Positions 1-8,069 of a stretch of DNA of 25,817 nt are shown here, piece by piece. The translations under genes were made by a program, and so were the position numbers. This stretch comes from HLUCCA09 sp038757905 (GTDB lineage Bacteria; Pseudomonadota; Alphaproteobacteria; Rhodobacterales; Rhodobacteraceae): NCBI GenBank assembly GCA_038757905.1, contig JBCDGG010000073.1, positions 1 through 25,817 on the forward strand, given 5' to 3'. The stretch's first letter is position 1, and each line of letters starts with the position of its first letter. Below the pieces are notes generated by a model. It had not been told where the DNA came from. It saw nothing but the letters and a program-made list of their open reading frames with translations, and searched no databases.

Positions 1-327
1 CTCGCGATGGTCGCGACCGGCACGGCGACGGTCGGCTCCGTCAGCGGGTTCCTGAACCGCTACCTCGCCTGCGACGGCGACAGGAACTATGCTGGCTATT
101 GCAACGCGCGCATCCAAAGCCTGATCGAGAAGCTCGACGTCACCGTCGAGGAAGAAAGCCGCAACGCGCTTCTGCGCGAGATCCAGACGATCCTCGTCGA
201 AGAAGACCCGTATGTCTTCAACGCCACCATTCTGATCGAACGGGCGCTCGTCAGCGATGCGTGGTCCGATTACGTGCCCGCCGTGGCGTGGAACCACATC
301 AAGTGGGATACGGCGCCCAACCAGTGA
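1..327 (+). CDS. ABC transporter substrate-binding protein, family 5 (peptide/nickel type), C-terminal fragment
   Basis: The reading frame is open from the first base and stops with TGA at 325-327, so only about the last 108 residues are present. The fragment has the helical C-terminal pattern of SBP family 5 proteins: a Tyr/Cys-rich loop ending in YCNARIQSLIEK, then an amphipathic helix (SRNALLREIQTILVEEDPYVF) of the type that closes the lobe near the ligand, and a short tail ending APNQ. The next gene begins inside the stop codon (GTGA), and two DppB/C-type permeases and a fused ATPase follow, so it should be the periplasmic receptor of this importer. The ligand cannot be read from the fragment. 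Peptides, nickel or a metal chelate are all possible, and the His-tailed exporter downstream favours a metal-related ligand (inference). Confidence 0.8.
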   Translation, partial: LAMVATGTATVGSVSGFLNRYLACDGDRNYAGYCNARIQSLIEKLDVTVEEESRNALLREIQTILVEEDPYVFNATILIERALVSDAWSDYVPAVAWNHIKWDTAPNQ

Positions 328-1298
328 CGCCGCGGTTTCTCATGATCGGGCGCGGCGGCCTCTGGGTCGCCGTGGCGCTGCGGATCGCGCAAGCGCTGCT
401 GACGGCCCTGGCCGCCGCAATCGTCGTCTGGGCCCTGTTGCCCCTCGCGCCCGGCGACGTGGCGACCCGGGTCTTGCTGGCCCGCGGCGTTCTGGAGCCG
501 ACCGCCGCAGAGATCGCATCGGCCCGCGAAGATCTCGGCTTGAACGATCCGCTCATTGTGCAGCTCTTCCACTGGCTGGCCGGGGTCGTCCGGGGCGATC
601 TCGGGCAAAGCTTCACGAGCCAGGCGCCCGTCACGCAAGAAATCCTGGAGCGCTTGCCTGCGACGCTCATGCTGCTCGGCCTTGCCCTCGCGTTTTCCAT
701 TGTGTTTTCGCTCCTCCTCGCCCTGATCGCCGCGGGATATCGCGACCGCTGGCCAGACCGGGCAATCCGGCTCTACACCCAGATCGGGGCGGCTCTGCCC
801 ACCTTCGTTTTCGCGCTTCTGGCGCTGACCTTCGTGGTCGTCGGCTTCCAGATGGGGCGCGTTCTGGCGGATCCCTCCTGGTCCTCCGCGCTGATCCCCG
901 CCTTCATCATCGGGCTGGACCGGGCCGCAAGCTGGACGCAGCTCTTGCGGGCGGGTCTGTTGCAGGCGATGGCCAGCGGTTACGCGGACGTGGCCCGTGC
1001 GCGCGGCGCGTCGGAGCGGCGCATCCTGCTCAGGCACGCCTTGCCCAACGCGCTCCTGCAGTTCCTCACCGCGATCGGCGTCAGCATCGGCGCCCTGATC
1101 GGCGGCGCCCCCCTGATCGAGGCCATCTTCACCTGGCCCGGCCTCGGCGCCTACCTGCTGGAGGCGATGTCGGCGCGCAACTACCCGGTGATCCAGGGCT
1201 ATGTCCTGATCGCGGCCCTGTCTTATGTGATCGCGGCGCTGCTCATCGATCTGGTGGCGCTCCTCCTCGATCCTCGGCTCCGGGATCAACGCGCATGA
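324..1298 (+). CDS. ABC transporter permease, DppB/NikB type
   Basis: This is a 324-residue inner-membrane permease of the peptide/nickel ABC family. The N-terminal membrane helix (about residues 10-35) is followed by the family's periplasmic stretch with LGLNDPLIVQ and the GDLGQSF motif. The cytoplasmic coupling loop reads GYADVARARGASERRILLRHALPN, the EAA-like motif that docks to the ATPase. GAPLIEAIFTWPGLG and a last helix follow, with a terminal LLLDPRLR. I chose GTG 324 because it overlaps the stop of the binding protein as GTGA; ATG 342 is the alternative and would remove six residues. No strong ribosome binding site precedes either, which fits translational coupling. Its own stop overlaps the next ATG as ATGA. 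Family assignment is secure; the substrate is not. Confidence 0.88.
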   Translation: MTPRFLMIGRGGLWVAVALRIAQALLTALAAAIVVWALLPLAPGDVATRVLLARGVLEPTAAEIASAREDLGLNDPLIVQLFHWLAGVVRGDLGQSFTSQAPVTQEILERLPATLMLLGLALAFSIVFSLLLALIAAGYRDRWPDRAIRLYTQIGAALPTFVFALLALTFVVVGFQMGRVLADPSWSSALIPAFIIGLDRAASWTQLLRAGLLQAMASGYADVARARGASERRILLRHALPNALLQFLTAIGVSIGALIGGAPLIEAIFTWPGLGAYLLEAMSARNYPVIQGYVLIAALSYVIAALLIDLVALLLDPRLRDQRA

Positions 1299-2170
1299 GC
1301 GTCCTTGATGTCACGCGCCCCGATGTCGTGCCCCCGCCGGTGGAGCGCAGGCTCCTGCGCCGTCTCTGGCGCCACCCGTCCGGGCGCTGGGGCCTGTTGC
1401 TTGGCGCGGCCCTCCTCCTTTTTGCCGCCCTGGGCGCGGTCTGGACACCCTATGCGCCCGACGTGCCGGACTATGCCAACGCCCTCAAGGGCCCAAGCCT
1501 AGCCCATCCGTTCGGGACGGATGCAACCGGGCGCGACATGTTCAGCCGTGTGATGAACGGCGCGCATCGCTCCATCGGGGCCGCCATGCTGGTCCTTGCG
1601 GCCGTCTTCGCCATCGGCCTTGTCCTGGGAACCCTCGCGGGACTGGCCGGCGGGCTGACCGATACGGTGGTGATGCGCGTCGCCGATGTCGCCATGGCGC
1701 TTCCGGGGCTGGTTCTCGCCTTCGCGGTGCTCGGGCTTCTGGGGCCCGGCTTCGTCAACCTTCTCGTCGCGCTCATCGTCGCCGATTGGGCCTGGTACGC
1801 GCGTCTTTCGCGGTCGCTCTCGCTCGATGCCCGGCAACGCCCCCATGTGATTGCCGCCCAGATGGCCGGGATTCCGCGGTGGCGCATCGTTCTGGGCCAC
1901 ATCCTGCCGGGGGTTGCGCTGCAGGTCGGGATTGTCGCGACCCTCGCGCTCGGCAGCATGATTGGTGCCATCTCCGGGTTTTCCTTCCTGGGGCTGGGCG
2001 TTCAGCCGCCCGCCGCGGAATGGGGCGCACTCCTGGCGGAATCGCGCCTGTTCTTCGCGCTCGCCCCATGGCTCTTGCTGGCGCCGGCCTGGATGATCTT
2101 CCTCTCCGTGCTCGCCGCAAATCTGGTGGGCAACGCGCTGCGAGATGTCGCCAGCCCGGGAGAGGCGTGA
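1295..2170 (+). CDS. ABC transporter permease, DppC/NikC type
   Basis: This is the second permease, 291 residues. It has the DppC layout: a cytoplasmic N-terminal extension with a WRHPSGRWG segment, a first helix, the short periplasmic segment with HPFGTDATGRDMFSRVMNGAHRS (in DppC/OppC the 'GTDxxGRD' motif), then five more helices. The coupling motif is HVIAAQMAGIPRWRIVLGHILPG. The conserved end of the family, GFSFLGLGVQPPAAEWG followed by a last helix and LVGNALRD, is present. The ATG lies in an ATGA overlap with the preceding permease and the stop overlaps the ATG of the ATPase gene, so the three genes are translationally coupled. It pairs with the upstream permease as a heterodimer. Confidence 0.9.
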   Translation: MSVLDVTRPDVVPPPVERRLLRRLWRHPSGRWGLLLGAALLLFAALGAVWTPYAPDVPDYANALKGPSLAHPFGTDATGRDMFSRVMNGAHRSIGAAMLVLAAVFAIGLVLGTLAGLAGGLTDTVVMRVADVAMALPGLVLAFAVLGLLGPGFVNLLVALIVADWAWYARLSRSLSLDARQRPHVIAAQMAGIPRWRIVLGHILPGVALQVGIVATLALGSMIGAISGFSFLGLGVQPPAAEWGALLAESRLFFALAPWLLLAPAWMIFLSVLAANLVGNALRDVASPGEA

Positions 2171-3618
2171 TGGATCCCGTGCTCGCCTGTCAGAACCTTT
2201 CGGTGACCTTTCACAGCGGCGCCACGCCGGTTCGCGACATCTCCTTCACGGTTGCGCCGGGCGAGTGTCTGGCTCTGGTGGGGGGCTCGGGGGCCGGCAA
2301 ATCCACGATTGCCAAGGCGCTTGTCGGACTTCACCGCAACGGGACGAAGGTGTCCGGTTCGCTCCGTCTGGGCGGGCGCCAGATGGTCGGGGCGGATCGG
2401 GCCACCTGGCGACAGGTGCGGGGCCGCCAGATCGGGTTCGTGGCACAGAATCCATGGGCCAGCTGCGATCCCCTGCGGGCGGTCGGCGACCATGTGGCCG
2501 AGGCCTGGCGGTGCCACGATCTAACAATGTCCTGGCGCGGGATTGCCGCCCGGCTGGACAAGCTCGGTGTGAGCGATGCCGGTCGGCGGATCGCCCAACA
2601 CCCGCACACCTGGAGCGGTGGGATGCTGCAGCGGGCCTCCATCGCCGCGGCCGGGGCGCTTGTCCCGCCTCTGCTGATCGCCGACGAACCGACAAGCGCG
2701 CTGGACGCCGACCGCGCGGAAGCCGTGATGACGGCGCTCCGCTCCCTGGGCTCCGCCGTCGTTCTGATCAGCCACGACATCGGGCTGGTGCTCCGCCATG
2801 CGGACCGGGTTGGCGTTCTGCACGACGGTGGTCTGGTCGAGGAGAGCACGCCCGAGGCGCTGCAATCCGCGCCCGCGCATCCCGCAACCCGGCACCTGCT
2901 CGCCGCGCTTGCACCTTTGCCGCCGCGCCGGGCCCCGGCCCCGGCCGCACCGGTGTTGCGCATGGCGGGCGTCTCCGCGCTCTACGACAAGGGTCGCCTC
3001 CCAGCCGTGGTCGACGCAGATCTGGAGGTTGTGGCGGGCAGGATCGTCGGCGTTCAGGGCCCGTCGGGCTGCGGCAAATCCACCTTGCTGCGCCTTGCGA
3101 TGGGGATCGAGACGCCGACCGGCGGCACCGTCTGGCGCGACGACGCGCTGAAACGGCCCGGCGCGATCCTGCCGGTGTTCCAGGACCCTGTCGGCAGCCT
3201 CGTGCCGCACTGGCCCGTCTGGCGGTCGGTCGCCGAGCCCCTGACAGCGCCCGGGCGTCCGCGCGCATCTGCAGCGCAAAGACGGGAGCGGGTGGCGGCC
3301 GCTTTGGCGCGTGTCGGGCTCGGAGGCATCGATCCGGAGGCGCGGCCCTCCGAGCTGTCGGTCGGCCAGTGTCAGCGCGTTGCCTTGGCCCGCGCCACGA
3401 TCGCCGCGCCCGCCATGATCGTGGCGGACGAGCCGACCAGCGCGCTCGACAGCCCGTCGACCTGGCGGGTCAGCAAGCTGCTGCGCGACGCGGCAGAGAA
3501 CGGCACCGCCGTCCTCGTGGTCAGCCATGACAGCGGCTTTCTGGCGCGCCTTGCAGATGACGTTGTCGGCATGGAGGCAGGCCGGACGCGCGGGCCGATC
3601 CGCGCCGCCCCGCGTTGA
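2170..3618 (+). CDS. Fused double ABC ATPase (DppD-DppF/NikD-NikE type in one chain)
   Basis: One 482-residue chain carries both nucleotide-binding domains that most peptide/nickel importers keep as two proteins. Domain 1 has Walker A GGSGAGKST (38-46), signature WSGGMLQR (148-155) and Walker B LLIADEPTSALD (168-179) with the catalytic Glu at 173, then the H-loop in ISHD. Domain 2 has Walker A GPSGCGKST (297-305), signature LSVGQCQR (396-403) and Walker B MIVADEPTSALD (416-427), then VVSHD. The second signature has Val where LSGGQ has Gly, a mild deviation. A proline/alanine-rich linker near residues 255-270 joins the halves. It overlaps the upstream permease stop and should energise the two preceding permeases. 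Fused forms are well known in alphaproteobacteria (family knowledge). Frame and both domains are unambiguous. Confidence 0.92.
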   Translation: MDPVLACQNLSVTFHSGATPVRDISFTVAPGECLALVGGSGAGKSTIAKALVGLHRNGTKVSGSLRLGGRQMVGADRATWRQVRGRQIGFVAQNPWASCDPLRAVGDHVAEAWRCHDLTMSWRGIAARLDKLGVSDAGRRIAQHPHTWSGGMLQRASIAAAGALVPPLLIADEPTSALDADRAEAVMTALRSLGSAVVLISHDIGLVLRHADRVGVLHDGGLVEESTPEALQSAPAHPATRHLLAALAPLPPRRAPAPAAPVLRMAGVSALYDKGRLPAVVDADLEVVAGRIVGVQGPSGCGKSTLLRLAMGIETPTGGTVWRDDALKRPGAILPVFQDPVGSLVPHWPVWRSVAEPLTAPGRPRASAAQRRERVAAALARVGLGGIDPEARPSELSVGQCQRVALARATIAAPAMIVADEPTSALDSPSTWRVSKLLRDAAENGTAVLVVSHDSGFLARLADDVVGMEAGRTRGPIRAAPR

Positions 3619-3673
3619 CGGCGCGCCCCCGTGGCGCGAGGGTATGAGACACGACAAAGGGCATGACAGCGCA

Positions 3674-5002
3674 ATGTTCGACATCCTGAAGGACCGTACC
3701 TACCGGCACCTGTTTCTGGCACAGGTCGTGGCGCTCATGGGGACAGGGCTTGCCACCGTCGCGCTCGGCCTGCTTGCCTACGATCTGTCGGGTGCGAACG
3801 CGGCCCTGGTGGTGGGCACGGTCTTCGCGATCAAGATGGTGGCCTATGTGACCGTCGCACCCGTAGCCGCCGCTCTCGCCGAACGGCTTCCGCGCCGCCG
3901 GGTTTTGGTGGCGCTCGATCTGGTCCGCGCCGCCGTCGCGCTCTGCCTGCCGTTCGTGAACGAGGTGTGGCAGATCTATGCTCTGATCGTTGTGCTTCAG
4001 GCGGCCTCGGCCGCCTTCACCCCGATCTTCCAAGCGACGATCCCCGACGTTCTGCCGGAGGAAGACCGCTACACACGCGCCTTGTCCCTGTCGCGGCTGG
4101 CCTACGATCTCGAAGCGCTCCTGAGCCCCGCGCTCGCCGCCCTTGCGCTGCTGGTCCTCTCCTTCAATGCGCTGTTTCTGGGCACGACGGCAGGCTTTGC
4201 CGCCTCGGCTCTCCTGTTGGTCTCGGTGCTCTTGCCCGCCCCGAAGCCCGCCACGCCCAGAGGGTTCTACGACCGGACAACGCGCGGCATGCGCATCTAC
4301 CTCGCCACGCCGCGCCTGCGCGGCCTCCTGGCGTTTTCGTTGGCGGTCTCGTCGGCCGGCGCGATGGTTCTGGTGAACACGGTCGTGATCGTGAAGGACG
4401 ATTTGGGCCTGGGAGACAGCGCCGTGGCCGTGGCCATGGGCGCGTTCGGGGCAGGTTCGATGCTGGTGGCGCTGGCGCTGCCCCGCATCCTGGACCGGAT
4501 CGCAGATCGCCCGGTCATGAGCTTTGGGGCCTGTGCCATGCTGGCGGGCCTCTGCGGTCTTGCCGTCTGGAGCAGTGTGTTCGGGGTCTCGCAAACGGCG
4601 CTTCTGGCGGCGTGGGCGCTGGTCGGTGCCGGGTATTCCGCGGTTCTCACACCCTCCGGGCGGCTTCTGCGCCGATCCTCGCAACCCGAGGACCGTCCGG
4701 CCGTCTTCGCGGCGCAATTCGCGTTGTCGCATCTTTGCTGGCTTGTGACCTATCCCCTCGCAGGGGCCCTCATGACGCTCGGCGGAGGGATCGTGGCGCT
4801 GGCCGTGCTGGCCGTTATGACCGCCCTCGCGCTTGCCGCCGCGCTTCGCGCCTGGCCGTCCGACGACCCGCTGGAGGTGGAGCACGATCACACCGACCTG
4901 CCGCCGGAACACCCCCACATCCGGGACGGACACCGACACGTCCACGCCTTCACGATCGACGATCTGCACCGGTCCTGGCCGACCGGCGGAGCGCACTCGT
5001 AG
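3674..5002 (+). CDS. MFS exporter, NreB/NrsD-like, with histidine-rich C-terminal tail
   Basis: This is a 442-residue major facilitator with about twelve hydrophobic segments. It opens MFDILKDRTYRHLFLAQVVAL and has the loop 2-3 motif AERLPRRRVLVALD, which matches what I remember of the NreB/NrsD group of nickel/cobalt efflux proteins. The last 42 residues (401-442) leave the membrane and carry nine histidines (404, 406, 413, 415, 420, 422, 424, 432, 441) in EHDH, EHPH and HRHVH clusters, as expected for a cytosolic metal-binding tail. I chose ATG 3674, with AAAGGG about 12 nt upstream; ATG 3644 in frame would add ten residues but has a purine run only 2-3 nt ahead. It lies 55 bp after the ATPase gene and is probably in the same operon. 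Alternatives are a metallophore exporter (CntE-like role) or a drug exporter. Confidence 0.85.
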   Translation: MFDILKDRTYRHLFLAQVVALMGTGLATVALGLLAYDLSGANAALVVGTVFAIKMVAYVTVAPVAAALAERLPRRRVLVALDLVRAAVALCLPFVNEVWQIYALIVVLQAASAAFTPIFQATIPDVLPEEDRYTRALSLSRLAYDLEALLSPALAALALLVLSFNALFLGTTAGFAASALLLVSVLLPAPKPATPRGFYDRTTRGMRIYLATPRLRGLLAFSLAVSSAGAMVLVNTVVIVKDDLGLGDSAVAVAMGAFGAGSMLVALALPRILDRIADRPVMSFGACAMLAGLCGLAVWSSVFGVSQTALLAAWALVGAGYSAVLTPSGRLLRRSSQPEDRPAVFAAQFALSHLCWLVTYPLAGALMTLGGGIVALAVLAVMTALALAAALRAWPSDDPLEVEHDHTDLPPEHPHIRDGHRHVHAFTIDDLHRSWPTGGAHS

Positions 5003-5789
5003 CGAAGCGACGGACACCGGCTTTCGGGCATCTCCCGGTCACAGGCGCCCGCCCCCTGAAACCGGGCCCATCCGGCGGAGAGGTGAGAGGGCCGCGACCG
5101 ACGGCGCGAAACCGTCGCACGGACGAGGACGCACTGCCCCCGCTGCGTCAGATCGAGCTGCCTCTGGCGTCGCCTCGGGACATCGCCCAGACATCCCTGA
5201 AGGCCGGGATCAGCGAAGCGACGGGGATGCTTGCCTTGATCATCCGCCTTTGCGGCGGTGCGGTCTCGAGATCGGGTCTGCCGCTCAACGCTCCGCCCAG
5301 ACCCCACGCGCTTCCCGCGTGACATCACTCCACGCGCAGGTCGCCCGTCTCTGCGCCCTCCGCCGCCCTGCCCGGTATGGTCGACCTGTTGGCCAAGCAC
5401 AGCATCTCGGGATCGGTCGACGCGGTTCCCCTCGCAGGATGTAGGCGTTGCCGCTCGCGCATCGCTCACACTGCTTCGCCACACCGCTCAGGCAGCGCCA
5501 GACCCGCGAAAACCAGCGCAGGACGCGCGCGCGGAGCGTCTTGGGAAGATCGAAAACGCCCGTCCCATCCCCACCGCTCTTCACGGTTCAGGCCTTCCCG
5601 CCGAAGACCTGGCCGTCCTCCGCCCATGCCTGCCCCGGGCCTTCGGAGAGACCCCAGGAGGTCATCCCCCAAATCGCCATTCGTCCAAAACTGCCTGCCC
5701 CTCAGGGTGGAAGCGCGACGCTTGCTGCCGGGACCAACTCAAATGTCCTGGCCAAAGCGCCTCGGTCGGTTCGCTCCAGGTGCTCCGGC
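5003..5789. other. 787-bp gap without a confident gene
   Basis: The stretch between the MFS gene and the AraC regulator has open frames on both strands, but nearly all give Arg/Pro/Ser-rich translations typical of GC-rich noncoding DNA. One piece of the + strand (about 5128-5300, in a frame that can start at GTG 5083 and stops at 5322) reads like a normal protein segment and is listed as a finding. No terminator with a T-run was seen after the MFS stop; the inverted ACCGG/CCGGT near 5019-5042 is weak. No tRNA or repeat was recognised. Confidence 0.5.
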
Positions 5790-6836
5790 CTACACGCCTA
5801 AGTCGCCCGGGTCGCCAATGGCCCGCGTCCGATAGTCGTTCGGAGATCGCCCCGTCCAGCGCTTGAACGCTCGGGAGAAGGCGGCCGCGTCGGAGAACCC
5901 GACCAGATAGGCCGTCTCGTTGACGGACGCCGACCGACCGTCGAGATAGATCTTGGCCATGTCCCGGCGCAGAGTGTCGAGAACCTCCGAAAAGGTCACG
6001 CCTTCGGTCTTCAGCCGTCGAAACAGGGTCTGCCGGCTGCAACCCAGCTGCGCCGCGATCGCGTCGACGCTCGGGCCGCCCTCGTGAAGCCGTGGCAGCA
6101 GCAGGGCCTCCACCCTCCCCCGCATGCCCTTGGCGGCGTCCATGTCCTGCAGCAATCCGTCGGCATGTTTGGCCAGCACCCCGAACACATAGCGCGGCGC
6201 CTGCGCGACCTTCCAGCCCGGTGTCCCGGGATGAAGCTCCAGCGCGTTCCATGCGGCATCGAAATGGACGGGGCAGCGAAAGACCCGCCGGTACTCGGCC
6301 GCGTAAGCCGGCGCCGGATAGGTCAGGTGAACCGCAAGCACATGGGGCTGCGGCAGGAACCGCCGGGGCCCGCAGGTCAGGCTGCCAAAGGCGATCTCCG
6401 TCATCTCCGGAACAGCCTTGGGATATCGCGCGCGGTCGACCAGGAAGAGCTTGCCGTTTCCATCGGCCAGTTCGAACCGCGGGCCGCGGGCGACATCCGT
6501 GAAATCGGCCGCCAGCCGCCCGTAGCGCTGCATCTGCAGGAACGCCTCGCCCATCGTCGCGGAGGCTTCCATGACGAGGCCGACGATCGAAACCTGCGAC
6601 ATGCCGACGTCTTCGCTGAAATGCAGCGCGAGCGCGGGGTCCCCTGTCATACGCGCCGCGACCCGCAGGAGCGTCACGTAGCCGTCCAGGTCCAGCCGCC
6701 CGTCGGGATCGTCGAGGGCCCGCTCTTCGAGGCCGGCCCGCGCGGCCAGGGACGCCCGATCCCCGCCCCGGCGCGAGGCATAGTCGAGAAACCCGGAGAC
6801 GAGGCCCGCGGAGACGGTCGGTCGGGGCAAGAGCAT
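5790..6836 (-). CDS. AraC-family transcriptional regulator with Arabinose_bd-type N-terminal domain
   Basis: This 348-residue regulator has an N-terminal ligand/oligomerisation domain of the OruR/ArgR-like AraC group (PF12625 type), visible as PTVSAGLVSGFLDYASRRG followed by GYVTLLRVAARMTGDPALALHF. The C-terminal AraC domain occupies roughly residues 255-340: first helix-turn-helix VDAIAAQLGCSRQTLFRRLK, linker, then VNETAYLVGFSDAAAFSRAFKRWTGRSPNDYR. Start choice is uncertain: ATG 6836 fits the family N-terminus, but in-frame ATGs at 6857 and 6878 would add 7 or 14 residues. The extra sequence would be encoded by a 21-bp direct repeat that looks more like an operator, so I prefer 6836. It is divergent from the oxidoreductase gene at 6990, its likely target, and probably represses or regulates itself. 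The inducer is unknown. Confidence 0.88.
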   Translation of the reverse strand: MLLPRPTVSAGLVSGFLDYASRRGGDRASLAARAGLEERALDDPDGRLDLDGYVTLLRVAARMTGDPALALHFSEDVGMSQVSIVGLVMEASATMGEAFLQMQRYGRLAADFTDVARGPRFELADGNGKLFLVDRARYPKAVPEMTEIAFGSLTCGPRRFLPQPHVLAVHLTYPAPAYAAEYRRVFRCPVHFDAAWNALELHPGTPGWKVAQAPRYVFGVLAKHADGLLQDMDAAKGMRGRVEALLLPRLHEGGPSVDAIAAQLGCSRQTLFRRLKTEGVTFSEVLDTLRRDMAKIYLDGRSASVNETAYLVGFSDAAAFSRAFKRWTGRSPNDYRTRAIGDPGDLGV

Positions 6837-6840
6837 TCCT

Positions 6841-6882
6841 TTGCAACGTTCGATCATGATCGTGCAACGGCCGATCATGGCC
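6841..6882 (-). promoter_or_regulatory. 21-bp direct repeat at the araC-type gene start, candidate operator
   Basis: Two adjacent 21-bp units (6841-6861 and 6862-6882) agree at 16 of 21 positions, sharing the core TGCAACG-N2-CGATCATG-N2-C. Direct repeats two helical turns apart are the classic binding architecture of AraC-family proteins. The pair lies immediately upstream of the preferred start codon and between the two divergent genes, so it could serve autoregulation and control of the oxidoreductase gene. If the longer start at 6878 is real the repeats would be coding (MIGRCT/MIERCK). Confidence 0.5.
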
Positions 6883-6989
6883 AACCGATCCCAGACGGCG
6901 TAGCCTTGTGCAACAGCAGGATACAGTCGCGCCCCTCCGAAAGAGATGGCGCTTTCGAACGCCCCCCATTCCGCCGAAGACGTACCCAC

Positions 6990-8018
6990 ATGCCGCCAAG
7001 CACCTACCATCGCGTTGTCGTCGCAAGACGTGGCCCCCCGGAACTGATGCAATGGGTCGAGGATGACCTGCCGCTTCCCAAGCCGGGCGAGGTGCGGGTG
7101 AAGGTCGAGGCGGCCGGGGTGTCGGGCTACGACGTCATGCTGCGCCGCTACCGCTTTCCGGGCTTCACAAAGGTGCCCTACACGCCGGGCGAGGACGTTG
7201 TCGGCCTCGTCGACGCCGTTGGCGACGGGGTGGACACGCTGGCGCCGGGCCAGCGCGTCGCCGGATGGACCTTCGGCGCGGCCGGCGGCTATGCCGAATA
7301 TGTCTGCCGCCCGGCGGAACACGTCCTTCCGGTGCCGCCGGATCTCGATCCGGCCGTCGCTGTCTCGCTTGTGACGAACTACCTGACCGCGTCCCTGGCG
7401 TTGGAAAAAACCGCCCGCGCGGTGGCTGGCGAGCATGTGCTCGTCCAGGGCGCCAGCGGCGGCGTGGGGTTGGCGCTCCTGCAGCTTGGCAAGCTTGCGG
7501 GGCTCAAGATGGTCGGCGCCGGAACGGGGGACAGGCTTGCCGTCATCGCAGCCAACGGCGCGGCGCCGATCGACTATCGCCGCACGGACTTCGTCGCGGG
7601 CTTGCGCGAGATGACGGGCGGCGGCGTGGATGTCGTCGTCGATCTGGTCGGAGGCCCCCGGCAGCTCTGGCGCTCCTACCGGTGTCTGCGCCGCGGCGGG
7701 CGCCTGCTGATGCTCGGCATGGCCGGCACTGCACAAGCGGGGATGAAGATCGTCCCGGCGAGCCTGTTGGTCGTCGGCCTCCTGGCACTTTGGCCCGACG
7801 GCAAGCGGACGCCGATGTCGCCCAGCATGCTCAGCTATCCGGCCGCGCATCTCGATTGGTATCGCGAAACGCTTGCGCAACTCCTCGCCATGGCCGCCGA
7901 TGGGCGTCTCGCCCCCGTCGTGGCGGCGCGCGTCCCGTTGCGCGACGCCGCCCGCGCCCACACCATGCTGGAGCGCGGCGGCCGGGCGGGAAAGGTCGTG
8001 CTGATGGGCGCAGGCTGA
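6990..8018 (+). CDS. Zinc-independent MDR oxidoreductase, quinone reductase-like
   Basis: This is a 342-residue medium-chain dehydrogenase/reductase. The GroES-like N-terminal half has EVRVKVEAAGVSGYDVMLR and PYTPGEDVVGLVDAVGDGV. The Rossmann half starts with VLVQGASGGVGLALLQL (nucleotide-binding GASGGVG at 154-160), and VDVVVDLVGG and RRGGRLLMLG follow. The C-terminus has the LRDAARAHTMLERGGRAGKVVL end seen in quinone oxidoreductases. The catalytic and structural zinc cysteines of alcohol dehydrogenases are absent, so an NADPH-dependent quinone or enone reductase is likely (family knowledge). The ATG at 6990 is the first that fits the family start. It faces the AraC-type gene across a roughly 150-bp promoter region and is probably controlled by it. 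Its stop codon lies inside a tandem repeat. Confidence 0.87.
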   Translation: MPPSTYHRVVVARRGPPELMQWVEDDLPLPKPGEVRVKVEAAGVSGYDVMLRRYRFPGFTKVPYTPGEDVVGLVDAVGDGVDTLAPGQRVAGWTFGAAGGYAEYVCRPAEHVLPVPPDLDPAVAVSLVTNYLTASLALEKTARAVAGEHVLVQGASGGVGLALLQLGKLAGLKMVGAGTGDRLAVIAANGAAPIDYRRTDFVAGLREMTGGGVDVVVDLVGGPRQLWRSYRCLRRGGRLLMLGMAGTAQAGMKIVPASLLVVGLLALWPDGKRTPMSPSMLSYPAAHLDWYRETLAQLLAMAADGRLAPVVAARVPLRDAARAHTMLERGGRAGKVVLMGAG

Positions 8019-8069
8019 TGGACGCAGGCCGACGGGCGCAGGCTGGTGGGCGCAGGCTGACGGGCGCAG
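8009..8069 (+). repeat. 14-bp tandem repeat spanning the oxidoreductase stop codon
   Basis: Four 14-bp units run head to tail at 8009-8022, 8023-8036, 8037-8050 and 8051-8064, with a fifth partial CGCAG at 8065-8069. The unit is CGCAGGCTGRYGGG with a few substitutions. The sequence just before (7995-8008) matches the last nine bases of the unit, so the array appears to have grown out of the gene's own 3' end. The TGA stop is at 8016-8018 inside unit 1. Because 14 is not a multiple of 3, read-through of the array would change frame with each unit. Confidence 0.85.

Noticed and set aside
5285..5584. A 99-residue open frame on the - strand with clustered cysteines and FDLPKTLRARVLRWF.
   Set aside because: The rest is Arg/Pro-rich, it has no ribosome site or family resemblance, and a transposase remnant could not be supported.
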